NCBI GenBank assembly: GCA_006212045.1
Contig: PZPK01000032.1
Location: 1 to 39,285, forward strand
Source of the DNA: Oleiphilus sp.
Lineage (GTDB): Bacteria > Pseudomonadota > Gammaproteobacteria > Pseudomonadales > Oleiphilaceae
Reading direction: 5' to 3'
DNA: 39,285 bases
The translations under genes and the position numbers were made by a program. The notes below the pieces were generated by a model. It saw nothing but the letters and a program-made list of their open reading frames with translations. It was not told the origin of the DNA and ran no database searches. Positions 12,252 through 20,164 of the stretch are shown one piece after another (positions within the stretch are counted from its first letter, which is position 1; each line of letters begins with the position of its first letter).

Positions 12252-13457
12252 CTAAGAGTCAATCTGTTTTAAATGTTCACGCGCAGCTTTCAATGAAGGG
12301 TCAAGTTGCAAGGCTTTGTTTAAATGAACACGTGCCTGCTCGGTACTACCGTTTTTAAAGTAGGCCCAGCCCAACGTATCCAGATAGTTGGCATTGTCCG
12401 GTGCCAGGCGATGCGCTTTTTTCGCCAGCTCCAGGGCGCGTGCAGGTGTAAACAGCTCGGAATCTTCCAGAAGCAGTGTCGCGAGATTGTTGAGTGCCGG
12501 TAACATGTCCGGTTGCTGGTTCAGTATGCGTTCATAGGTACGTTTCGCCAGATAGTGTGCGCCATCCAAGTGGTAAGCCAGCGCCATTTTGTAGCCTAGC
12601 TCGATATTCTCCAGCAGGTCGGCGGGTGCGGCTTCCAGCATTTTCGTCAGCCTGGAATGCTGCCCGGTTTGGAGGTAAAGATCGCTCAGGTTCCGCAGCG
12701 TCGAGAACTTACCGGGTGTAAGTTCGAGTGACTGTTCGAAGGCCTTGATCGCTGCATCGGGTGATTGTGACATGGCGTGGATGGTTCCCAGGAGGTCGTA
12801 GAGCTGACTGTCTTCCGGTAACTGCTTTTGCGCATTGGCAATTGCATCTTTGGCATCCTGTGGTTTTTTAAGAGCGATCAGACTGGAGACCAGACCGTAG
12901 TGGGCAGGCGCATAGTCTTGTTTGAGCGTGATAATTTCCCGGTACAGGTCGTGGGCTTTTTCAGGCATGTTCAAGCGAATCAGATACAAGGAGGCCAATT
13001 CCAGCTTTGGCTCCAAAAATTCGGAATTAAGCTCAATGGCTTTCAGAAAAGTTTGTTCGGCCTGTTTGTGTTGGCCGGATAAATAAAGATACTTGGCCCA
13101 GGCGGTATTCACGACTGCCGAGTCCGGAGATGCAGCCAAGGCTTGCTCGAGATAGGAACGTGCGGCGTCCTGGTCATTTTGTTGAAAGGCAACGTCTGCC
13201 AGACCAAGTTGCGCCGGAAAGAAGATAGGGTTTGCTTCAAGGCTGAGTTCGAAGGCCTTTATTGCCTCGCTATGACGATTGGATTGCAGAGCCGCTCGAC
13301 CTTCCTGATAGAGTTTCCATTCTTTGACTTTTTTCCATTGCTGCGCGCGCGTGGCGTTTATGAGCTGTTCGCTGCTGATAATTGGTACGGCATAAACCTG
13401 GCTGCAGAGGCAGAAAATACAAATGTTTGTCAGTAGCAGTCTTTGTATCGCGTTCAC
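12252..13457 (-). CDS. Secreted tetratricopeptide-repeat protein
   Basis: A 401-aa protein with an N-terminal signal peptide (MNAIQRLLLTNICIFCLCSQVYA) followed by about eight to nine TPR units of roughly 34 residues. Examples are KLYQEGRAALQSNRHSEAIKAFELSLEANP and the last unit, DTLGWAYFKNGSTEQARVHLNKALQLDP. TPR solenoids are protein-docking scaffolds, and this one would act in the periplasm or on the envelope. It lies downstream of two PEP-CTERM protein genes on the same strand but is separated from the nearer one by a terminator, so co-transcription is doubtful. PEP-CTERM loci often contain a TPR partner; whether that holds here is inference. Confidence 0.82.
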   Translation of the reverse strand: MNAIQRLLLTNICIFCLCSQVYAVPIISSEQLINATRAQQWKKVKEWKLYQEGRAALQSNRHSEAIKAFELSLEANPIFFPAQLGLADVAFQQNDQDAARSYLEQALAASPDSAVVNTAWAKYLYLSGQHKQAEQTFLKAIELNSEFLEPKLELASLYLIRLNMPEKAHDLYREIITLKQDYAPAHYGLVSSLIALKKPQDAKDAIANAQKQLPEDSQLYDLLGTIHAMSQSPDAAIKAFEQSLELTPGKFSTLRNLSDLYLQTGQHSRLTKMLEAAPADLLENIELGYKMALAYHLDGAHYLAKRTYERILNQQPDMLPALNNLATLLLEDSELFTPARALELAKKAHRLAPDNANYLDTLGWAYFKNGSTEQARVHLNKALQLDPSLKAAREHLKQIDS

Positions 13458-13497
13458 TTAAGCAATCCCTTATTTGTGAGGTCGTGGAATGACATTT

Positions 13498-13528
13498 AAA
13501 AAAAAGCCCGATCTGTATTGATCGGGCT
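13498..13528 (-). terminator. Intrinsic terminator of the first PEP-CTERM gene
   Basis: On the minus strand the stem AGCCCGATC / GATCGGGCT (13505-13513 and 13520-13528) with a 6-nt loop is followed directly by a run of T (13498-13505). It sits 37 bp after the stop of the PEP-CTERM gene at 13565 and before the TPR gene start at 13457. This is the clearest intrinsic terminator in the window. Confidence 0.88.
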
Positions 13529-13564
13529 GATTCTAACCCCTGAGCGGGGGTAAAGCCATGATGG

Positions 13565-14599
13565 CTATGGGTGCTTTCTTCGGGCCCGTGCCAGACCCAA
13601 AAGTCCGAGTCCCAGCAGTGAAAGGGTACCGGGCTCTGGTACGCTAACGTTATTGTCGTTATCGTCATCAGGCAGCGGGGGCGCGTCGTCATTGACCGCG
13701 GCCAGAGCAGTGATGCTGATGCCTGCGAAGAAGATATTGTCGTTGTTAGAAGGGTTTTGAGTGTCAATCACAATTTGATCATCGCCTGCGGCAATAAAAT
13801 CGTTCAGTGAATAGAGTTCATCATCCTGACGCGGGCCAGTTTGGCTACAGTCTGGACCATCTGTGCTGTCGCCCAGTCCACCTACAGTAATCAGGCCGCC
13901 ATTAAAGCCACCGCCGTCATCCTGTCCGCCTGCACAGGTTGTCAGGTTGGAACCATTTACGTCGACAATCGAGTTCTGGCTATCACCCTGAAAGCCATAG
14001 CCGATGCCGAGAGACAAAGTGGCTTCAAAGTCTGGTTCATCCAAGCGTGCTTGAGTCAGAGGTTCAGCGAGATTGATAACAGCTTGATCCCCAGCGGGTT
14101 GACTAAAACCATCCAGAAAGGCAATCGTACGCTCTTCTTCGTTGGGGTTGCTGTAAACAATGGCAAGTACTTCACCGTCAATGGTTGTTGAAGGGCTTTC
14201 TGAATTGACAGCAAAGCTGAAAGGGCTGGCACTGCCGCCACCGACAAGCGCTGCGACCTGTGAAGTAACATCGGTGCGATAGGCACGCAGATTAACGGAA
14301 TTTCCGCCAAGGTGCGTCCAGTCTGCGCCGGAATAGGTTACGCCCTGAAAGTTAACCGTAGGAATTGTGCTTGCGCTTGAAGGGACTAATGATGAATACA
14401 AAAATGCCGCTTCAACGGTGGAACCGAGTGGAACGACTGCATCAACAAAACCGACGGGCGTCGAATTGCTGCCAACCGCATCCAGTGACCAGTTACCTTT
14501 TCCGTTAAACTGGTAACTGACATCGAGCGCTGCGTTGGCGCTCATACTAAGGGCTGATGCGGCAATTCCCGCGCACATCAGGGTTTTTAAACCTTTCAT
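13565..14599 (-). CDS. PEP-CTERM sorting domain protein
   Basis: A 344-aa exported protein starting MKGLKTLMC, with AGGAGG immediately upstream of ATG 14599. It has a signal peptide ending near SANA, then an extracellular domain beginning LDVSYQFNGKGNWS. The C-terminus is a classical exosortase signal: VPEPGT, a hydrophobic segment LSLLGLGLLGLA, then ARARRKHP. A short Pro/Asp/Asn linker precedes it. The core contains AGGQDDGGGFNGGLITVGG and RQDDELYS, both shared with the neighbouring paralogue. Such proteins are cut by an exosortase (EpsH family) and usually end up in the surface or exopolysaccharide matrix. No exosortase gene is in this window. Confidence 0.88.
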   Translation of the reverse strand: MKGLKTLMCAGIAASALSMSANAALDVSYQFNGKGNWSLDAVGSNSTPVGFVDAVVPLGSTVEAAFLYSSLVPSSASTIPTVNFQGVTYSGADWTHLGGNSVNLRAYRTDVTSQVAALVGGGSASPFSFAVNSESPSTTIDGEVLAIVYSNPNEEERTIAFLDGFSQPAGDQAVINLAEPLTQARLDEPDFEATLSLGIGYGFQGDSQNSIVDVNGSNLTTCAGGQDDGGGFNGGLITVGGLGDSTDGPDCSQTGPRQDDELYSLNDFIAAGDDQIVIDTQNPSNNDNIFFAGISITALAAVNDDAPPLPDDDNDNNVSVPEPGTLSLLGLGLLGLARARRKHP

Positions 14600-15246
14600 A
14601 GATATTCCTCCTGGAATCATTTTGTTATGAAGCAAGCTCTTCCTGTGAATCTGACATCAACACTAAACTCAGCCCGAGAGCCATCTTGAAGTTATTGAAA
14701 GCTATGCCTTCGATGTGTCTCAATGCATATCTCTTTCCATGTTCAGCTAAATATGAATAAAAATAACGGCTTGCCTATAAAGTTGAGGCCATCCTCAATT
14801 GCATAGTGTAAAAATACTTGACATGTCCTAAGTGCCTGAAACTGATAGGCAATAGGTTTTTGGGCTATGCATTGATGTTTTAATGACAGAAGGGAATGTT
14901 ATGAATGTTCGTTGGATTGTTCATCCAGGTGTGAAGCGTATTTACGCAACGGCTGATTGTTCAGGGTGATTTACAACGGGGTGAAGGGGTGGCCCCTGTA
15001 TTTAGGAGCCTGTCAGTTGTTTCTGCCCTAGCAGAATTTTGCTGCCTCGATTCTTTAGGCTTCTGAAATTACGTTCATTTGTGCACCCTTGTCTGGCATC
15101 GCAGGACGGCAGCGATTTTCACCTTTCTGCATATGAAGGTGTAAAAAGGCCCGACAGTGCGTTCTGGCAAAATTGTCGGACAATCAGGCTTGCAGGATAT
15201 GGAAAAAAGTTGCGTTTGATGATCTTCTACAGTTTGCCGGTATGAT
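14600..15246. other. Intergenic spacer between PEP-CTERM paralogues
   Basis: About 650 bp without a convincing gene. It contains an inverted repeat TTGAGG-CCAT-CCTCAA (14783-14798), in the promoter-side region of the minus-strand PEP-CTERM gene, and a 13-bp palindrome ATTGTC-G-GACAAT near 15173. A 22-codon reading frame with AAGGGA upstream starts at ATG 14901 on the plus strand (ends 14969). It may be chance. I found no match to a -24/-12 sigma-54 promoter, which often drives PEP-CTERM genes. Confidence 0.5.
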
Positions 15247-16445
15247 TCAAGCGACACTGGTATAACCTACTCGCCGAAGCGCTAGCATAGAGAGCCCAAT
15301 CAGCATCAATGTCCAGGTCGTGGGCTCCGGAACATGCACGGTTCCATCACCACCGGAAGAGCCGGTACCCCCATTGTCGCTGCCATTGCTTCCTCCATCT
15401 CCTTCGTTGCCACCATTGCTATCATCGCCATTTCCGCCACTACCGCCATCTTCGCCGTTGTTGCCTCCTCCGCTGTTGCTGCCACCATTACTGCCCCCAG
15501 TCGGAGGGTCAATGGGTGCATCATTGACAGTTGCCAGCGCCGTGATATTGATACCGGCAAAGAAGATATTGTCGTCTTTGGAAGGATTGAGGGTTTGTAT
15601 TTCTATGGATTCGTCACCGGCTTCGAGAAAAGCTTCAATGCTGTAGAGCTCGTCATCCTGACGGCTCCCGACAATCTCACAGTCAGGACCGTCCGGGCTA
15701 TCGCCGATCCCTCCCACGGTAATGAGTGCGCCGCCAAAGAAGCTATCGCTACCGTCGTCCTGTCCGCCGGCACAAGCGGTAAGCAGCGTATCATTTACGC
15801 GGACCTCTGATACCTGTAAATCATCCAGCCCTTCTCCCAGTAATACTGATTGTAAGCTGAACCCGATGCCGAGTGACAGCAGGGCTTCAAATTCGGGTTC
15901 GGCCAGTTTTTCCTCGGTCAGGGGCGTGTCGAAGTCGACCATGGTCTGATCACCCAGCGAATTGCTGAAGCCGTCCAGAAATGCGACCGTGCGCTCCTCT
16001 TCATTGGGGTTACTGTAAATAATTGCCAGTACTTCTCCATCAACTTGAGGACTGTTGAGTTCGGAGTCTATATCGAAAGAGAAAGGGGTATCGCTGCCAT
16101 TGCCAACCAACGCGCTGACCTGATCGGTCACATCAGTACGAAAGGCGGTCAAATTAAAGTCGTTGGTGCCAAGGTTTTCCCAGTCAGTTCCGGCATAAAC
16201 AATGCCTTCAAAACTGACTTCCGGTATCTCGGGCCGTCCCAGAACCAAAGGTAAGCGATTTCGACCGTCGAGCCCACCGGGACGATGGCAGATACCGTAC
16301 CGGTCGGGTTGGAAACACTACCTACGCCATCAATTGACCAGTTGCCGCGGCCTTGGAATTGATAGGATACATCGAGCGCAGCAAGGCCCGCAGGTGAAAT
16401 CAATAACATCAGCAACAACGTGCACAATTGCCTCGAACCTAGCAT
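15247..16445 (-). pseudogene. Second PEP-CTERM protein, interrupted by a frameshift
   Basis: A paralogue of the upstream-numbered PEP-CTERM gene. The N-terminal part starts MLGSRQLCTLLLMLLIS at ATG 16445 behind AGGAGG and reads LDVSYQFQGRGNWSIDGVGS to VEIAY. The homologous continuation PLVLGRPEIPEVSFEGIVYAGTDW is in another frame, which requires a -1 shift near 16245-16252. After it the reading frame is open to the end, through AGGQDD, RQDDELYS, a roughly 60-residue Gly/Ser/Asn/Asp linker, and VPEPTTWTLMLIGLSMLALRR. Apart from the shift everything is intact, so it is either a very recent pseudogene, a sequencing error, or a slip site. The low-complexity linker is longer than in the first copy. 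Confidence 0.82.
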
Positions 16446-16754
16446 AAAAGCCTCCTGTAACTGCAAACAAGAGGTCATCCTTTGACCCGACTTACCTTGA
16501 ACAGACCGCTTGTTTACCGGCCTGAGAAGCTGTGCGCTGGAAGCGCCTGACTAAGTCTAGAAGTGATTGAAAAATGTGCAAGTGCCGGGGCTTGTGTTCT
16601 TGAAGAATTAATTCTTGCGTTCCTTAAAGCGACGTTTTTCGCCGCTACGAGTCCGCTGAATTGAAAAGCCAGGCTGGTAGATGAAGGCAAGGAATGGGAG
16701 AAAAAGCGAGTGATTGTTTGGAGCTTTGATATTGTCAAAGGCAGATGTTGCCAC
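16446..16754. other. Intergenic region upstream of the second PEP-CTERM gene
   Basis: About 310 bp. The AGGAGG Shine-Dalgarno of the minus-strand PEP-CTERM gene lies directly beside 16446. I see no further gene, terminator or sigma-54-type promoter in it. Confidence 0.5.
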
Positions 16755-17285
16755 TCAGAACATTTCCAGTTCACCCTCTTCGACATCGTCGTCGCCTTCT
16801 GCTTCAATCGTGAGTTCATCTGCCATGAGCTCCAGGTACAAGCGACACTCGATCGGCACGCCGTCCAGGTCGAACCCGTAAACAAACTCCTCGGCGCCAG
16901 GTGGAATCAGGCTTTCAAACTCATCACCAAAGAAGTTTTCGGGCAGACCAATGGTAATTTTGATGCCTTGATTCAATAACCTTGTTTTGAGCTTTCCGAT
17001 CAAAAGGTTGGCGATTTCTGCCATCCAGTCTTCGAGCTTTGTGTCCTCCACAACGGTGATATCAGCGCTGGGGTAGGTAAGAGAAAGCACTGAAAAGGGC
17101 ATGCGCAGCAGTGCCCTGATTTCGAGCTCCTCGGAGCCGGCGTCAATGGATGCGGCGATGGCATTATCCAGGTCGGCTTCATCCGCTTCGATTGGCTCCA
17201 CTTTGCACTGGAACCCTTCAAACAATGCAATGCAGGCTGCTGAAAATTCATTATTAATGTACTGACTGGCTTCAGATCGATTCAT
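16755..17285 (-). CDS. CheX-type CheY-P phosphatase
   Basis: About 176 aa if it starts at ATG 17285 (MNRSEASQYINNEF). In-frame ATGs at 17309 and 17363 would add 8 or 26 residues, and none has a strong RBS. The segment DWMAEIAN followed by 21 residues and Pro (D86, E90, N93, P115 with the short start) fits the CheC/CheX/FliY phosphatase pattern [D/S]x3Ex2Nx22P, with E and N as the catalytic pair. The family removes phosphate from CheY-like receivers. The acidic C-terminus (EGDDDVEEGELEMF) is unusual. No other chemotaxis genes are adjacent; stand-alone receivers lie about 12 kb away. Family call is good, target unknown. Confidence 0.72.
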   Translation of the reverse strand: MNRSEASQYINNEFSAACIALFEGFQCKVEPIEADEADLDNAIAASIDAGSEELEIRALLRMPFSVLSLTYPSADITVVEDTKLEDWMAEIANLLIGKLKTRLLNQGIKITIGLPENFFGDEFESLIPPGAEEFVYGFDLDGVPIECRLYLELMADELTIEAEGDDDVEEGELEMF

Positions 17286-17644
17286 CGTGACATTGTTACT
17301 CCGCGGCATGCACGTTTGCTGAAAGTATGGCGCTCGCCCCAAGGGCGGGGCCCGTTTGATCATTATTAAATCACATGAATATTAGTCGAAAGATGCCAGT
17401 TTTGCCCAATAGCCAAGTATGTCATTTTGTAATTGATAGTTAGCTCAAACTTTAATGCCCCCGAAAAACGTTCAGGGCATGGAACAAACCGGGTTCTGGT
17501 TTTGTCTGTTATTTCGACCAATACGCGTTTGGACGCGCGTCCGGACCTCCATTGTTGGTGGTATTTATCCCAGGAATTTGAACTCACACGGCAGAATGGA
17601 ATAGAGTGATCATACCTTCGATCCGATTTCAAAATTACAAGAAT
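17286..17644. promoter_or_regulatory. Divergent spacer between the CheX-like gene and egtB
   Basis: About 360 bp that must contain both promoters. It includes a perfect 12-bp palindrome GGACGCGCGTCC at 17531-17542, about 100 bp before the egtB ATG, and an inverted repeat ATGCCC (17455-17460) / GGGCAT (17475-17480). Both are candidate operators or RNA structures; no regulator is identified. A GTG at 17606 in frame with egtB is an alternative start. Confidence 0.4.
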
Positions 17645-18967
17645 ATGAATACCGATTTCATACTGGCGGATTTTCAGCGGGTAAGGGCGCAATCCCTCGA
17701 CGCCTGCTCAGGTTTGTGTCTGGAGGATTACGGCCTGCAGGCTGCCGTGTTTGCGAGCCCTCCCAAGTGGCATCTGGCACATACCAGCTGGTTTTTCGAA
17801 ACTTTTATTCTGAAGCCATTTTCTGAGGGTTATCAGGAATTCAATCCCCGCTTCGAAGTCCTGTTTAATTCCTATTACAACGGTATCGGGCAGCAACATC
17901 CCAGAGCCGAGCGCGGGCTGTTGAGTCGCCCGGAGTTGAGCGAAATACTGGCGTATCGCAACCATATCGATGCCTGCATGCTGTCATTGCTGGATCAAAG
18001 TGCTCACCCTGACAGGGAAGAGATTTGGACCCGCTGTCGGCTGGGTTTGCAACATGAACAGCAGCATCAGGAACTGTTCTACACCGATATCAAATATTCT
18101 TTTTCCCGTAATCCACTGTTTCCAGCGCTTCATGAACCCGATTCCAGTGATAAGTCAGCTCTGGCCTCCTCAAATGTTGGTGATATCGCGACACTTGCCT
18201 ATGCGTCGTTTGAAGGTGGACTGGTCAGTATCGGCCAGGACGTTGACAAGGAAGATGCGGCTGGTAGCGTCACGGGTTTTTCATTTGATAATGAGCGACC
18301 GGCACACAAGGTGTATCTGGAGCCCTTTTCCTTTGCTACGCGCCTGGTGACCAATGCTGAATATCTCGCATTTATTGAGGATGGCGGTTACGAGAGACCT
18401 GAACTGTGGTTGGCAGATGGCTGGAACTGGGTGCAGCAGCGAGACATCAAAGCGCCATTATATTGGTATGAGCGGAATGGAGAGGCTATGGAGTACACGC
18501 TGTACGGTCTGCGCCGGCGCTTGCCTGCGTTGCCGGTATGCCATGTCAGTGCTTATGAAGCAGACGCCTATGCGGCCTGGGCCGGTGCCAGATTGCCTAC
18601 GGAATTTGAGTGGGAAACAGTTGCACGTGCTGTATCAGAGGCGTCAGGAAGCTCCGGGGCTATTACCTTACATCCGGCGGCACTGCAGCCCGGACAGGAG
18701 ACGCAACAGGCGCACGGACAGGACATCGGGCAGCTGTTCGGGCACTGCTGGCAATGGACAGGCAGCGCCTACCGGCCCTATCCCGGCTACCGGAAAGCCG
18801 AGGGTGCGATCGGTGAATATAATGGCAAGTTCATGTGTAATCAGTGGGTGTTACGTGGCAGTTCCTGTGTGACGCCCGTGGGCCATGCCCGCAGTAGTTA
18901 CAGGAACTTTTTTACCCCGGAAGACCGTTGGCAGTTCACCGGCATTCGCTTGGCCCGGGATATATAG
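17645..18967 (+). CDS. egtB: Ergothioneine biosynthesis sulfoxide synthase (EgtB)
   Basis: About 440 aa. A non-haem iron enzyme that couples O2-dependent C-S bond formation between hercynine and a thiol donor (gamma-Glu-Cys or Cys) to a sulfoxide. The N-terminal DinB-like domain has WHLAHTSWFFETF (H46) and LQHEQQHQELFY (H137, H141), giving the expected three-histidine iron site. The C-terminal FGE-sulfatase-like domain includes PVCHVSAYEADAYAAWAGARLPTEFEWE, GHCWQWTGSAYRPYPGY, and the terminal VLRGSSCVTP...RSSYRNFFTPEDRWQFTGIRLARD. ATG 17645 fits family alignments; a GTG at 17606 would add 13 residues. No fused methyltransferase is present, which argues against ovothiol synthase OvoA. Confidence 0.92.
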   Translation: MNTDFILADFQRVRAQSLDACSGLCLEDYGLQAAVFASPPKWHLAHTSWFFETFILKPFSEGYQEFNPRFEVLFNSYYNGIGQQHPRAERGLLSRPELSEILAYRNHIDACMLSLLDQSAHPDREEIWTRCRLGLQHEQQHQELFYTDIKYSFSRNPLFPALHEPDSSDKSALASSNVGDIATLAYASFEGGLVSIGQDVDKEDAAGSVTGFSFDNERPAHKVYLEPFSFATRLVTNAEYLAFIEDGGYERPELWLADGWNWVQQRDIKAPLYWYERNGEAMEYTLYGLRRRLPALPVCHVSAYEADAYAAWAGARLPTEFEWETVARAVSEASGSSGAITLHPAALQPGQETQQAHGQDIGQLFGHCWQWTGSAYRPYPGYRKAEGAIGEYNGKFMCNQWVLRGSSCVTPVGHARSSYRNFFTPEDRWQFTGIRLARDI

Positions 18968-18995
18968 CACTGCGCCTGATTCGTATCGGTGGGAG

Positions 18996-19050
18996 CCAGT
19001 GCGGTTTATTCCGGAAATCCGGGGTCAAAGGTGTCGTGTGCTCGCACTGG
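18996..19050 (+). promoter_or_regulatory. Nested hairpin in the egtB-egtD gap
   Basis: The outer stem CCAGTGCG (18996-19003) pairs with CGCACTGG (19043-19050), perfect over 8 bp. It encloses a short hairpin CCGGA-AA-TCCGG (19011-19022). The structure is followed by AATAAAAAAA, not T, so it is not a plus-strand terminator. It lies about 120 nt before egtD, in a 204-nt gap between two genes of one pathway, and may be a leader or processing element. Further on, a direct repeat GGAATCC occurs at 19124-19130 and 19138-19144 close to the egtD ribosome-binding site. Function is unknown. Confidence 0.45.
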
Positions 19051-19171
19051 AATAAAAAAAGAGAACCGCGTCGGACTGATCAGGTTGTACAGGCAAACGC
19101 AGAACAATCGTATTATTTACCGCGGAATCCCGAGCAGGGAATCCTCAAGCTGATCACATCAAGGAGCGATC

Positions 19172-20164
19172 ATGTCTGAATTTGCCTCAAGCCTCGAAGC
19201 TTCGCCATTGTCGAATGTCCGGTTCAATTATCAGCCGGCAATGCAGTCCAATGGTCTGCAAGAAATTGTTCAGGGGCTGTGCCAGAAACACAAACAGATT
19301 CATCCGAAATACTTTTACGACCACCTTGGCTCGCAGTTGTTTGAGCGCATCACCGAGACTCCCGAGTACTATCCGACACGCACAGAGCGCCGCATCCTGT
19401 TGGAAAATGCGGAATCGATTGCAAAGTATTGTGGCGAAGATTGCGTCGTGATCGAGCCTGGCAGTGGCAGCAGCGAAAAAATCAGACTGTTACTTGAGAC
19501 GATGCGCCCGAAGGCGTATGTGCCGATGGATATTTCCGCCGAGTTTCTGCATCACGCGGCGATTCGTCTGGGGCAGGACTTCCCCTGGTTACACGTCAGT
19601 GCCGTGTGTGCGGATTTTGCGAGTTACGAACCGGCCCAAAGGCAGTTGCCATCGGGGAAGCGGGTGGTTTTTTATCCGGGCTCGACACTTGGGAATATGA
19701 GCCGGGAAGCGGCACGAGGTTTTCTGGGAAAAATGGCTGGCTGGCTGGATAGCGAGGGCGGGGTGCTGGTGGGGATAGATTTGCATAAATCCAGCGCTAC
19801 CCTGAATGCCGCCTACAACGACGCTGAAGGTCTGACTGCGCAATTCAACCTGAATGTACTGAATCACCTGAATCGTATTGCGGATGCCAATTTCGAGCCG
19901 GAACAGTTTGAGCATCTGGCGTTTTACAATGAGTCCGAGCGTCGTATCGAGATGCACCTGGTAAGTCGGTCGGACCAGATCGTTCGCGTAGGTGGTCACG
20001 CCATTGCGCTGTCACAGGGCGAACGGATCCATACCGAGAATTCCCACAAGTACACGCTATCGGGATTTGCGGAACTGGCAGAGCAGGCCGGTCTGAAAAC
20101 AGTCAGGGTTTGGCAGGATCAGGATGCCCTGTTCAGCTTGCACTATCTTGAGCGGATACAATAG
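19172..20164 (+). CDS. egtD: L-histidine N-alpha-methyltransferase (EgtD)
   Basis: A 330-aa SAM-dependent enzyme that trimethylates the alpha-amino group of histidine to make hercynine, the EgtB substrate. Diagnostic segments are PKYFYDHLGSQLFERITETPEYYPTRTE (about 44-71), the SAM-binding VIEPGSGSSEKIRLLL (about 92-107), YVPMDISAEFL, and VVFYPGSTLGNMSREAARGFL. Length is typical of the family. AAGGAG upstream supports ATG 19172. It pairs with egtB; no egtA, egtC or dedicated egtE C-S lyase is seen nearby, which is common in proteobacteria. The last 32 bp overlap the 3' end of the convergent exporter gene. Confidence 0.94.
   Translation: MSEFASSLEASPLSNVRFNYQPAMQSNGLQEIVQGLCQKHKQIHPKYFYDHLGSQLFERITETPEYYPTRTERRILLENAESIAKYCGEDCVVIEPGSGSSEKIRLLLETMRPKAYVPMDISAEFLHHAAIRLGQDFPWLHVSAVCADFASYEPAQRQLPSGKRVVFYPGSTLGNMSREAARGFLGKMAGWLDSEGGVLVGIDLHKSSATLNAAYNDAEGLTAQFNLNVLNHLNRIADANFEPEQFEHLAFYNESERRIEMHLVSRSDQIVRVGGHAIALSQGERIHTENSHKYTLSGFAELAEQAGLKTVRVWQDQDALFSLHYLERIQ

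Noticed and set aside
15309-15810. Repetitive Pro/Ser/His-rich plus-strand frames
   Set aside because: They are the antisense of the Gly/Ser/Asn linker of the second PEP-CTERM gene. The repetition comes from the linker codons, not from a CRISPR or tandem-repeat locus.
14600-16754. Sigma-54 promoters for PEP-CTERM genes
   Set aside because: I looked for GG-N10-GC elements upstream of both genes and found none with acceptable spacing.
17645-20164. Ovothiol pathway instead of ergothioneine
   Set aside because: OvoA carries a fused C-terminal methyltransferase and is about 700 aa. Here the sulfoxide synthase is 440 aa and a separate EgtD-type histidine methyltransferase follows.
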